From positions 16,160 to 55,036 of the forward strand of contig DHUL01000093.1 of the NCBI GenBank assembly GCA_002409145.1: a DNA stretch of 38,877 nucleotides, read 5' to 3'. Within the stretch, counting starts at the first letter, position 1. Each line of letters begins with the position of its first letter. Both the position numbers and the translations under genes were made by a program. This DNA is from Bacteroidales bacterium UBA5235. Lineage in GTDB: Bacteria; Bacteroidota; Bacteroidia; Bacteroidales; VadinHA17. Shown in pieces: positions 17,701-25,841 of this stretch. The notes below the pieces were generated by a model. It was given only the letters and a program-made list of their open reading frames with translations. It had not been told where the DNA came from and ran no database searches.

Positions 17701-17974
17701 CGTTGACATCTGTCAATGCTCCGGTGGCAGTACCACGAACCTGTACTGTGACACCAGGCATCGGCTGCCCTTCGGTATCCTTTACAATCCCGGCGACCCT
17801 GATTTGTTGAAGTGTATTATCTGAATTCAGGTTCAGATCATCTGCCCCAACGCAATATGCATTGATATCAAATATACTGAGGGCAAATGTGAGAAGAGCT
17901 AATTTTGCAATTAGTAAGTGTTTCTTTATTCCCTTTCTCAATAAGGGAATAGGCTTGGTTAGTTTTTTTTTCAT
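14756..17974 (-). CDS. SusC/RagA family TonB-dependent outer-membrane transporter
   Basis: 1072 residues. A long basic N-terminus and hydrophobic segment (about 20-42) form the signal sequence. A CarboxypepD_reg-like domain follows (about 58-130: VAGIVKDTEGQPMPGVTVQV and NGRYTLVVPGANAVLVFSFV), then the TonB-box-like DEIVVIGYGT (137-146), the plug, and a large beta-barrel ending in the aromatic terminus KKVIFGLNVTF. It imports oligosaccharides across the outer membrane using TonB energy. There is no anti-sigma-interacting N-terminal extension, which fits control by the adjacent HTCS rather than a sigma/anti-sigma pair. It is the first gene of the minus-strand susC-susD operon, about 530 bases from the divergent HTCS. 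Confidence 0.96.
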   Translation of the reverse strand: MKKKLTKPIPLLRKGIKKHLLIAKLALLTFALSIFDINAYCVGADDLNLNSDNTLQQIRVAGIVKDTEGQPMPGVTVQVRGTATGALTDVNGRYTLVVPGANAVLVFSFVGFTEVAVPVDGRSVIDVIMEASTEALDEIVVIGYGTVRKSDVTGAVASVRSDVLKNVSTTDAAAALLGKAAGVQILTNSGAPGQGATIRVRGYSSNSGNISPLLIVDGLKVDNIQYLDPSMIESIEILKDAASAAIYGAQAGNGVVLITTKSGIKGVSSISYDAKYTMQSLAHKPEIFGADDWIEYKKMSGFDMPTLLTQYNYKDTDTDWLDVVFAPSWSPQHVVTFQGGNDKGSFFTSVGYVKNDGMVKGDRDVYKRLTAQINADYNVKKWLEIGTNNSIENWSTKSVTQQSQYGSVLNSCMTLDPLTPVYYSDPSEFASGMLQAYNDGRPILKDPTNGLYYATSKWQPDDSGNPLLQRDRVDSQNQGISLRGVVYGDLKPLKGLVITSRFGYRVAQNTSHSYSTPYYATTQASSWDYSLSANVNTSFYYQWENFANYSLTIDKHNITAMAGMSYTENNNDNISAGASGPNILSGYLPQFRYINYVISNVVGGQEKTIKTMSNLPGKSTEMSYFGRIGYSFGNRYYINANFRADAFDSSKLSPENRWGYFPSLSAGWTISNESFFESISDVIPITFLKLRGSWGQNGNINVLSGYQWNTTISYNSQWYQYGVTDGAPDYGSAPGGFPVPKLKWETSEQLDLGLEMRFLNDRLSFNVGYYDKRTKDLLVNTTPIPEIGVATIIANAGSVQNNGFEFEAGWKDRIGDFTYSVNGNFFTLHNEVTYLDPTIPRLTANKGGVSGTNNLVESGFEVGYPIWYFRGYRYDGVDAETGAAKIWDKNGDGAISDADMTYLGKAIPDYTYGININLGYKGFDLNVFGSGVGGNEIFTVFYRADTPLRNSLRYYYDNAWTSENTGASMPDPAKVKSDWNFWSSSAAMFNGAYFKVKQIQLGYTVPAAVTKKILVDRLRCYVSLDDYFTITKYPGADPETATSSNNGASSNGYDNGTYPQSKKVIFGLNVTF

Positions 17975-18506
17975 AGTTGGTAGTTTAGTTAATTGGGGGT
18001 TTCCATTTATTCGAGTAAATACTGTTGATTTATTTTCATGGATGTACCAAATCCAATGAATGAGGTTAGGTTTTCTGGTGTTTCATAGGCAATCAGGTTT
18101 TGGTTTCGTGACTCTAAAACATAAGCACACCAGTAAGTGTAGCTCAAACACTTTCAAAGCAAGGAAAAAGTTATAAGACTGACTTTTGTTTTTTTGTCAA
18201 AGAGATTTAAAAATCATTCAAATTACCTGAAAGAATTTTTTCTTTCACTTTTGCGGAACTTTAGTCTGGTCTTAAGAGTAAGGCGTGGAAACATACCTGG
18301 TTGTATTGATCCTCAATCTGACATCGGATGATATGCTGGTTAAAATCCCTGCAGCCCTGACATCAAATGAATTATAAACATTCAGTAGTTTATCTTGTCA
18401 GAGGTGTTGTGAGTCATGGCCCTCCGGGCAAGGGACAAAAGAATCACAGTTTAAGAATCTTTTGCTAACTTTCGTTCCCCTGTTTTTAACTAAAAAATAT
18501 TACCAG
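17975..18506. other. Divergent control region between susC and the HTCS gene
   Basis: About 530 bases, AT-rich, holding the promoters of both transcripts and presumably the HTCS binding site. On the minus strand TAACTTTT (18173-18166) is a 7/8 match to the -7 box, but the nearest TTTG (18201-18198) is 24 bases away, longer than normal, so this is weak. A susC leader of nearly 190 bases would follow. No gene or clear operator repeat was recognised. Confidence 0.4.
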
Positions 18507-21500
18507 GTGAAGAGATTATTTCTGATTTTAACACTTGCCATATCAAGCTCCTTTCTGGCGGAAGGCAGGCCATACTACTTCAGGCATTACACAAATGACA
18601 ACGGGCTTTCGAACAACACAGTGATGGATGGCATACAGGACCGGAGAGGCTTTATGTGGTTTGCCACCAAAGAAGGACTCAACCGGTTTGATGGTTCGCA
18701 GTTCAGAATTTTCAGCCATAACCAGGCAAAATCAAACAGCCTTCTGAACAATTACGTGCTTGCATTGTGTGAAGACCATCAGGGATGGATCTGGATCGGT
18801 ACTGCCAGGGGTGTCTGTTATTACCTGCCGGATAATGATTATTTCGGAACCATTAAAGATGAGAATTATCAGATTGACAGGGCTGTAGTGGATATAGTTG
18901 CTGATAACAATGATAATATCTGGCTGGCTACTTTCACTGGTACATTCAGGTACAACAAACCAACCGGCAGACTGACCTGCTATCCGGGTAGTGAATACTT
19001 TCAACCAGGCAGCATAACCCTGACAAATGCAGGGGACATCTGGATAACATCTTCCAATGGCAGTATTTATAAATATGATGTCAGAACAGATAACTTTATA
19101 GGTTTTAAAATCCTTAACGACACAGAAAAAACAGCTTCAATCTCCCTCGGGAAGATTGTGGATGCCGGTAGTTACGGATTTGTCGTCTCCACAAGAACTG
19201 CCGGTCTCAGGCTTTTCGATCCAAACTCTGGAATTGTAGCAAACCTGTTCGATGATGACATTCAACTTCATGAGAATATAATAATTAATACAATACATCT
19301 GTTTGAAAACAATGACATCTGGATCGGTTCAGAGTCAGGCATTTATATTTATAATCTTGAAACGGGATTTATGAAAGCCCTTCAGGCCGTTACAACCGAT
19401 CCGTTCTCTCTGTCAAATAATGCAATCCGCTTCCTTTACGGAGACAGGGAAGGTGGTGTCTGGGCAGGGACTTTTTATGGTGGCGTCAGTTACCTTCCGC
19501 AGGGAAACAAACCCTTTGAAAAATTCTATCCTACAGGATTGCCAGGTTCACTGAGCGGTAACGTTGTACGGGAAATAAGGGCTGACTCTTACGGCAGGAT
19601 CTGGATAGGCACTGAAGATGCGGGGCTGACGGGACTGGATCCCCGGACCGGGATTTTCTCGTCTTATTATGGGAAGGGTCCTTCACTTGTAAACAGCAGA
19701 AATGTTCAGGCATTGCTGGTCGACAATGATGAACTATGGATCGGAACGTATGACAATGGTATTTATTTAAAGAACCTGAAGACAGGGAATATCAGGTATC
19801 ATTATACTGTCAGGGAGCCTGGGAAAGGTCTTAAAACAAACTCCTTCATCACCTTCCTGAAAACGGCCGGCGGGACTGTTTATGCTGGCAGCGCCTCAGG
19901 TTTATACAGGTTCAACAGGGAGACTTCATCCTTCAGGCATATCGAGAATGTGGTGCAGGATGCTTTCGTACATGTCCTTTATGAGGATAGTAAAGGAGTG
20001 GTCTGGGTAGGAACCTACGGAAGAGGATTGTATAAATATGACGCATCATCAGAGCGCTGCGAACAGGTTCTGTCAGACAGTACTGACTACGGTAATCTTG
20101 AAAATGAGTATATCACATCAATCTTTGAGGATAAGGATCGTAATATATGGTTTACTACTGAAGGGAGCGGCTTTGGCTATATTAATGCAGAAACAGGAGG
20201 GATCAGAATGTTCCTCCCGGGAAGGGATGTCGAATTTGCAATCTTTTGTGCCAGCCTTCAGGACAGCTATGGTCATATCTGGATTACCTCGACAAGAGGA
20301 TTGCTTCGGTATGACCCTGTTACAGACACATATACAGTTTATACAAGGGACAATGGTCTCCTGGGGAATACATTCAGTTATAATTCAGCTTATCTGGATA
20401 AAAATGGCAGGATGTATTTTGGAATGGTCAACGGGCTTTTAGCATTCAATCCTGCAGAGATAAAGGAGAGCAAATACAACCCTCCCGTCTATTTCACAGA
20501 TCTGCATGTAAATGGCAAAGTTTATCACGGCAACCGGACTGATTCTCCGGACTCGGAATCGATACTCCTGACTGACAGGATTTCACTGAAGCATAATCAG
20601 TCAACTTTGAGCATTGATTTTGTGTCACCAAGCTTTACGAGCCCTGATCTTACGAAATACAAATACATGATGGAGGGTGTTGACCCTGACTGGGTACTGA
20701 TGTCAGGGAACCGGAATGTAAACTATGCAAATCTGTCCCCGGGTGATTATATATTCAGGGTAGTTTCATCAACCAGTGACAATATCTGGAGCGAAACAGA
20801 TGCCAGTCTGAGGATCAGGATCTTCCCTCCATTCTGGCTCTCACTGCCTGCCTACGTACTATATATGATCACCCTGGCCATTATAGGCTATTTCCTTATT
20901 ATGACATACCTGAAGAGGAAAGCTGTTGAAAATCAGAGAGAGATAGAGGCAATTGAAGCCGGCAAAGAGAGGGAGATACTTAATGCAAAGATCAGTTTCT
21001 TTACAAATATAACCCATGAAGTCAGGACGCCGTTAACACTGATCAAGGGACCCCTTGACAGCATTTTGAAGAACGGTTCAAATAACATGAAGGACCATGA
21101 GGAGAACCTGATGATAATCAAAAAAAATTCAGACAGGTTGCTGAGACTTACTAACCAGTTGCTTGATTTCAGAAAGACGGAAAAGGATCGGCTGAGACTA
21201 AATTTTATCAGAACTGACCTCTACGAACTGGTGGAATCCACATTAAACCTGTTCCTTCAATATGGTGAGGAGAATCACATATCTGTCAGGATGCATTCAC
21301 CGGTGAATCATTATGAGCTGGCCATTGACAGGGAAGCAGTTATAAAGATATTGAGTAATCTCCTCTCTAATGCCCTGAAGTTTGCCGAATCAAAGGTTGA
21401 CATCTTTCTGGAACCTGGATCCGACCATGATTCCGTAATGAGAATAAGAGTCAACAATGACGGCAACATGATCCCGAAAAACATGGCTGAAAAGATCTTC

Positions 21501-22511
21501 GAACCGTTTTACCAGCTTGATTCCAACAAGCCTGGCAAAAAGGGCACAGGACTGGGGTTGTCTCTTGCCCGCTCAATGGCTGAGCTTCACCATGGCAGAC
21601 TGTTTCTTGACTCTGCCGTCAGTCAGATCAACTCGTTTGTCCTGGAACTGCCTACGTTCCAGGAAGAATCTGTCAGGGAGATAGAAAGCCACGCAAAGGA
21701 AGTGAATCCGGAAGAAACCGGCGAATTTGAAGTTTTCAGCTCCTCTTCTGACTCCGGTCACAACCTGCTCCTTGTGGAGGACGAGATTGAAATGGGCAGG
21801 TTTATAGCCAAAGAGATCTCCGGTGATTACAACGTGATTCTTACTCACAACGGCGAAGAGGCACTTCAGGCATTGAGGAAATCCAATATTATCCTGGTTG
21901 TAAGTGATGTGATAATGCCGGTCATGAACGGGTATGAACTATGCCGGCAAATCAAGTCAACCATTGAATTCAGCCATATACCTGTTATACTTCTTACAGC
22001 ATCTGTACATGTCAATGCAAAGATAGAAGGCCTTGATGCTGGCGCAGATGCCTATATTGAGAAACCGTTTGAGACGGAACATCTTATAGCTCAAATACAT
22101 AACCTTATAAGGAATCGGAGGCTGGAACAGCAGAATTTCATCAATTCCCCTCTGGCCCACTTCAGGTCAGTAGCATTGAACAAGACAGATGAAGAGTTCC
22201 TTAAGAAGCTGAATACAACCCTTATGGAAAACCTTTCTGAAACTGATTTAAGTGTTGAGAGGATATCCGAGATTATGGGAATAAGTATCTCAACTCTTTA
22301 CAGAAAGGTAAAGGCCCTGACAGACCTCAACTCTGTGGAATATATCAGGCTGACCAGGTTAAAGAAGGCAGCTGAACTGCTGACGGACGGCAATTTCAGG
22401 ATAAACGAAATATCGTACCTCGTAGGATTCTCATCGCCTTCGTATTTTGCCACCAGCTTTCAGAAACAATTCGGCATTTCCCCCTCACAATTCAGCAAGA
22501 AACTGAAGTAG
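18507..22511 (+). CDS. Hybrid two-component system regulator (HTCS) of the PUL
   Basis: 1334 residues from the GTG at 18507, chosen because VKRLFLILTLAISSSFLAEG is then a clean signal peptide; a TTG at 18462 would add 15 residues, and no ATG fits. The periplasmic sensor (about 20-700) contains propeller repeats with recurring IWIGT/MWFATKEGL patterns, followed by a Y_Y_Y domain (about 695-770). A membrane helix starts near Trp777. The kinase has His837 in FFTNITHEVRTPLTL, and an ATPase domain with GTGLGLSLA. The receiver has LLLVEDE and Asp1134 in VSDVIMP, then an AraC-type DNA-binding domain (FRINEISYLVGFSSPSYFATSF). HTCS proteins bind an oligosaccharide in the periplasm and switch on the neighbouring PUL. 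It is divergent from susC and upstream of the enzyme genes. Confidence 0.95.
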   Translation: MKRLFLILTLAISSSFLAEGRPYYFRHYTNDNGLSNNTVMDGIQDRRGFMWFATKEGLNRFDGSQFRIFSHNQAKSNSLLNNYVLALCEDHQGWIWIGTARGVCYYLPDNDYFGTIKDENYQIDRAVVDIVADNNDNIWLATFTGTFRYNKPTGRLTCYPGSEYFQPGSITLTNAGDIWITSSNGSIYKYDVRTDNFIGFKILNDTEKTASISLGKIVDAGSYGFVVSTRTAGLRLFDPNSGIVANLFDDDIQLHENIIINTIHLFENNDIWIGSESGIYIYNLETGFMKALQAVTTDPFSLSNNAIRFLYGDREGGVWAGTFYGGVSYLPQGNKPFEKFYPTGLPGSLSGNVVREIRADSYGRIWIGTEDAGLTGLDPRTGIFSSYYGKGPSLVNSRNVQALLVDNDELWIGTYDNGIYLKNLKTGNIRYHYTVREPGKGLKTNSFITFLKTAGGTVYAGSASGLYRFNRETSSFRHIENVVQDAFVHVLYEDSKGVVWVGTYGRGLYKYDASSERCEQVLSDSTDYGNLENEYITSIFEDKDRNIWFTTEGSGFGYINAETGGIRMFLPGRDVEFAIFCASLQDSYGHIWITSTRGLLRYDPVTDTYTVYTRDNGLLGNTFSYNSAYLDKNGRMYFGMVNGLLAFNPAEIKESKYNPPVYFTDLHVNGKVYHGNRTDSPDSESILLTDRISLKHNQSTLSIDFVSPSFTSPDLTKYKYMMEGVDPDWVLMSGNRNVNYANLSPGDYIFRVVSSTSDNIWSETDASLRIRIFPPFWLSLPAYVLYMITLAIIGYFLIMTYLKRKAVENQREIEAIEAGKEREILNAKISFFTNITHEVRTPLTLIKGPLDSILKNGSNNMKDHEENLMIIKKNSDRLLRLTNQLLDFRKTEKDRLRLNFIRTDLYELVESTLNLFLQYGEENHISVRMHSPVNHYELAIDREAVIKILSNLLSNALKFAESKVDIFLEPGSDHDSVMRIRVNNDGNMIPKNMAEKIFEPFYQLDSNKPGKKGTGLGLSLARSMAELHHGRLFLDSAVSQINSFVLELPTFQEESVREIESHAKEVNPEETGEFEVFSSSSDSGHNLLLVEDEIEMGRFIAKEISGDYNVILTHNGEEALQALRKSNIILVVSDVIMPVMNGYELCRQIKSTIEFSHIPVILLTASVHVNAKIEGLDAGADAYIEKPFETEHLIAQIHNLIRNRRLEQQNFINSPLAHFRSVALNKTDEEFLKKLNTTLMENLSETDLSVERISEIMGISISTLYRKVKALTDLNSVEYIRLTRLKKAAELLTDGNFRINEISYLVGFSSPSYFATSFQKQFGISPSQFSKKLK

Positions 22512-23054
22512 GGATTAATCATACTTTGCTTCCTGCTAATCATAAGCTGCAGAAAAATAATAACTCCCTTTATCACCCGGTCTATCTTCGGAACAGCGCG
22601 TGCGGTCCTTATTTTCACAGGCACATGCTCATCTCTTTACGGCCGGGATGAAGAACAACTGGTCCTGGGACAGTAGCTGGCAGATTGAATTGGCAATCCC
22701 AATAATTGCATTTTGCGACTTTCATTTCATCTCCTGTCCGAAAGCCTGAGTTAGATTGGTTTTCAGGCAGGACAGGAATTCTGATCCTGGAATCTGCCCC
22801 TCTGTAAAGGCTAAAACATGGAATACATAAGGACGCCTGGATCGCTGAATTCCGGGGGTATTTCTCATACAGGTCAATTCATACCTCAATTTTGTTTTTT
22901 TAACTCTATATGAGGCCGGCTTTTAAATTTCAGTCAACATTTGCTTAAAATGTTAACCATCCTTAGATATATTATTAGGAGTTTTACAATGACCATTTAT
23001 ACACAATCCTTTATATAACTGACAGCTTTGATTCATTTAGGTTAAGCAAAAATT
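22512..23054. other. Intergenic region between the HTCS gene and the enzyme genes
   Basis: 543 bases with no supported gene. It holds a nested inverted repeat (22732-22777) and probably the promoter and activator site for the enzyme operon. No exact TAnnTTTG box with a correctly spaced TTTG was found upstream of 23055. The first 150 bases continue in frame after the HTCS stop for about 50 codons without a start; this is not called. Confidence 0.45.
22732..22777. repeat. Nested inverted repeat (possible RNA hairpin or operator)
   Basis: TCCTGTCC (22732-22739) pairs with GGACAGGA (22770-22777). Inside it GCCTGA (22744-22749) pairs with TCAGGC (22763-22768). There is no T-tract on either side, so it is not a standard terminator. 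Confidence 0.5.
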
Positions 23055-24509
23055 ATGAGGTCACTACCATTCAGGGGAGCATATTCCGCTTTAATAATTC
23101 TGGTAATGTTATTCATATGCCGGGTATCAGGCGCCCAGGAGCTGCAGAAACAAAGGGTCATCATTCTTACCGATGTTGAAAATGAACCTGACGACACCCA
23201 GTCACTCGTCAGGTTGCTGTTATATTCAAATCTACTCGACATTAAGGGAATAATTGCCACTACCTCCGTTCACATGAAGAAGGAGGTACACCCTGAATCT
23301 GTCCGTAAGGTGATACATGCCTATGCCAGGGTATATCCCAATCTCACGAAACATGAACCAGGGTTCCCGTCTCCGGATTCATTGCTGCTTCTGGTCAGGC
23401 AGGGATTACCGGAGTACGGTATGGCGGCTGTCGGTGATGGCAGGGACTCGGAGGGTTCAGACTGGATAATCAGGATACTTGAAGAGGATGATGACCGCCC
23501 ACTGTGGATATCCGTCTGGGGCGGAGCCAATACCCTTGCCCAGGCATTGCATAAAATCAGGAGCACAAGGTCTGAGGCTGAAGCTGCTATGCTGACAGGA
23601 AAACTGAGAGTCTACACAATCTCTGACCAGGATGACAGCGGCAACTGGATGAGGAAAAACTTCCCGGGCCTGTTTTACATAGTCAGTCCCGGGGGATACG
23701 GATCTTCGACATGGGGCGCAATCAATCAGTTTGTCCCGGGTATCAGCAATGAGGTTATAAGCAACAGCTGGCTGGCGGATAACATCCAGCATGGTCACGG
23801 CCCGCTGGGCGCCGTCTATCCTGATGTGGCCTACGGGATGGAAGGCGATACGCCTTCATGGTTGTTCCTTATACCGAACGGGCTTAATGACCCTGAACAT
23901 CCTGAATATGGCGGTTGGGGCGGCCGCTATGAACTTTACCGGCCTGAATATTCCTCTCTTGACACGAAGGGATTTACAGGCGGTGTACCTGTGGAACCCG
24001 AACCAAGGCCAATTTGGACGAATGCCGCCGACGGGTATGTGCCTTTTGTCCCAAATGAATTTGGAAGAGCCGTAAGAAAAGATACGGTGACCTACAACAG
24101 CAACAAAGCAACTCTGTTCCGCTGGAGGGAAGACTTCCAGAACGATTTTGCAGCCCGGATGGACTGGTGCATCAGACCTTATGGCGATGCAAACCATCCT
24201 CCTGTGCCGAAAGTAGCCGGTTCAGCCATCATCACAGTCAGATCGGGACAGGGATTTGCTCTCGATGCAGGCGGCACATCGGATCCGGACGGAGATAATA
24301 TGAGCTACCTCTGGTTCCAGTATCCCGAGGCCGGGTCGTACAAGAAGGTCATTCCTTTTGACCAGGCTGAGAACCTTTACCGGATCGCATATATAAAAGC
24401 GCCTCAGGTCAGCAAGACTGAGACAGCTCATTTCATCCTGAAAGTGACGGATAAGGGCAATCCGCCATTGACAAGATATATAAGAGTAATAGTGAATATT
24501 TTGCCCTGA
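23055..24509 (+). CDS. Exported Sde182-like protein with nucleoside-hydrolase-like domain (DUF1593)
   Basis: 484 residues. The signal peptide ALIILVMLFICRVSGA is followed by a nucleoside-hydrolase-like domain (about 33-330) starting RVIILTDVENEPDDTQSLVR, where the acidic cluster resembles the Asp-rich metal site of nucleoside hydrolases. Other landmarks are PLWISVWGGANTLAQAL, VYTISDQDDSG and GGWGGRYELY. The C-terminal part (about 370-484; GTSDPDGDNMSYLWFQYPEAG) is a PKD/Ig-like beta domain. The nearest described relative is the Saccharophagus degradans Sde182 family, reported to bind cellulose; its reaction is not established. It heads the plus-strand enzyme genes of the PUL, 53 bases upstream of the first esterase, so an action on plant cell-wall material is plausible but unproven. 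Confidence 0.85.
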   Translation: MRSLPFRGAYSALIILVMLFICRVSGAQELQKQRVIILTDVENEPDDTQSLVRLLLYSNLLDIKGIIATTSVHMKKEVHPESVRKVIHAYARVYPNLTKHEPGFPSPDSLLLLVRQGLPEYGMAAVGDGRDSEGSDWIIRILEEDDDRPLWISVWGGANTLAQALHKIRSTRSEAEAAMLTGKLRVYTISDQDDSGNWMRKNFPGLFYIVSPGGYGSSTWGAINQFVPGISNEVISNSWLADNIQHGHGPLGAVYPDVAYGMEGDTPSWLFLIPNGLNDPEHPEYGGWGGRYELYRPEYSSLDTKGFTGGVPVEPEPRPIWTNAADGYVPFVPNEFGRAVRKDTVTYNSNKATLFRWREDFQNDFAARMDWCIRPYGDANHPPVPKVAGSAIITVRSGQGFALDAGGTSDPDGDNMSYLWFQYPEAGSYKKVIPFDQAENLYRIAYIKAPQVSKTETAHFILKVTDKGNPPLTRYIRVIVNILP

Positions 24510-24551
24510 TACCCAAAACGGATCTTAACAACCTCTGGAAATAAACTTAAC

Positions 24552-24556
24552 AGGAG
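24552..24556 (+). promoter_or_regulatory. Shine-Dalgarno-like site for the first esterase
   Basis: AGGAG lies 6 bases before the ATG at 24563. Such sites are rare in Bacteroidota and absent from most other genes here; it supports the chosen start. Confidence 0.5.
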
Positions 24557-24562
24557 AAAAAA

Positions 24563-25777
24563 ATGAAAAAGTTACTGATTTCCGTTGTGCTGCTGGTAAT
24601 GACCGTCAGCATAACCTGTATGGCTCAGTCAGGCCAGGCTTCAAATGTAATCAATGCCGATACGGCTCATGTTTCCCCTTACAATCTGTCTGGTGCCCAG
24701 TTCCCCCGGATTGAGGCAGACTCACGGGTCACGTTTCGTTTTGTTGCCCCTGATGCGCAGAAGGTACAGGTTGCAATCAACAACGTCCCGTACGATATGG
24801 TCAAGGGATCTGACGGCGTTTGGTCATTCACAAGTGAACCGCAGGATAAAGGCTATCACAACTACTGGATGGTAGTTGACGGAGCAATTGTTGTTGATCC
24901 GGCTACGAATGCATTCATCGGTTACGGCCGGATGTGCAACGGTTTTGAGATTTCTGATCCTGATGGCGGCTTTTACCAGCTGAGAGACGTGCCTCACGGA
25001 GATGTACTGATAAAGAACTATTATTCAGAAGTAGCCAGGTCATGGCGTCACATCTTCGTATACACTCCTCCGGAATATGACAAGAATCTAACTACCCGCT
25101 ACCCGGTACTGTATCTCCAGCACGGAGGCGGTGAGGACGAAAGAGTATGGATCGAAATGGGGCGGACAAACCTGATTCTCGACAATCTGATTGCCGAGGG
25201 GAAAATCAAGCCATTTATCGTTGTCATGGAGACAAGTGCTGTCGGACCTCAGTTCCCGAGGCCTATGCGCCCGGCCGCTCCTGCTGCCATTCCCGGCCAG
25301 CAACCTGCTGCACAGGCCCCCGGTGCACCAGGTGCTGCAACACCGCCTGCGCCACAGCGCTTCCGCTTCTCATTCGATCAATATGCTGATTTAATGATAA
25401 AGGACATGATCCCTTGGGTTGACAAGAACTTCCGGACTTTGCCTGATCAACCGCACAGGGCCATGTCGGGCCTTTCAATGGGCGCCATGTGTACCAAATC
25501 GGTCACCCTTGCCCACCTCGACGTTTTCTCACACATCGGACTCTTCAGCGGCGGTATGATTGCCCCTGACGAAATAACCGACAAATCAAAGGTCAAACTT
25601 GTGTTTATGAGCTATGGCAGCCGCGAGAGAGGCTCCGACGGAGTCAAAGCTGCAGCAGACGTCCTGAACCAGGCCGGGATAAAAAGCGCTTCGTATGTCT
25701 CACCTCTTACTGCCCACGAATGGCAGTCATGGAGAAGAAGCCTGTATGAATTCGCGCAGCTTCTGTTTAAGGATTGA
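24563..25777 (+). CDS. CE1-like esterase with N-terminal E-set domain (esterase 1)
   Basis: 404 residues with a signal peptide (LISVVLLVMTVSITCMAQ). Residues about 45-130 are an E-set/CBM48-like domain (VTFRFVAPDAQKVQVAIN, YHNYWMVVDGAIVVDP). The alpha/beta-hydrolase domain (about 150-404) has the oxyanion-region motif PVLYLQHGGGEDE, the nucleophile Ser305 in GLSMG, and the catalytic His385 in TAHEWQSWR. CE1 relatives release ferulate or acetate from arabinose and xylose side chains. A Pro/Ala/Gln-rich insertion at about 233-266 interrupts the domain before the SFDQYADLMIKDMIPWVD segment and is missing from the three neighbouring paralogues. It is the first of four esterase genes in a row, 43% or so of whose landmarks are shared in wording; exact identity was not computed. 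The acyl group removed cannot be read from sequence. Confidence 0.88.
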   Translation: MKKLLISVVLLVMTVSITCMAQSGQASNVINADTAHVSPYNLSGAQFPRIEADSRVTFRFVAPDAQKVQVAINNVPYDMVKGSDGVWSFTSEPQDKGYHNYWMVVDGAIVVDPATNAFIGYGRMCNGFEISDPDGGFYQLRDVPHGDVLIKNYYSEVARSWRHIFVYTPPEYDKNLTTRYPVLYLQHGGGEDERVWIEMGRTNLILDNLIAEGKIKPFIVVMETSAVGPQFPRPMRPAAPAAIPGQQPAAQAPGAPGAATPPAPQRFRFSFDQYADLMIKDMIPWVDKNFRTLPDQPHRAMSGLSMGAMCTKSVTLAHLDVFSHIGLFSGGMIAPDEITDKSKVKLVFMSYGSRERGSDGVKAAADVLNQAGIKSASYVSPLTAHEWQSWRRSLYEFAQLLFKD

Positions 25778-25841
25778 ATATCAGGCTTATATGTCGTGAA
25801 TTGAAACTAATTGCCGTCAGATGATAATTAATGTTTTAATC

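Noticed and set aside
18166..18201. Possible susC promoter on the minus strand (TAACTTTT with an upstream TTTG)
   Set aside because: The -7 box misses one base and the spacing of 24 is too long, so it is mentioned only in the intergenic description.
22512..22670. In-frame continuation of about 50 codons after the HTCS stop, with a lipobox-like stretch (LLIISC)
   Set aside because: There is no start codon in the frame and no recognisable family. It could be a decayed gene end, but the evidence is too thin.
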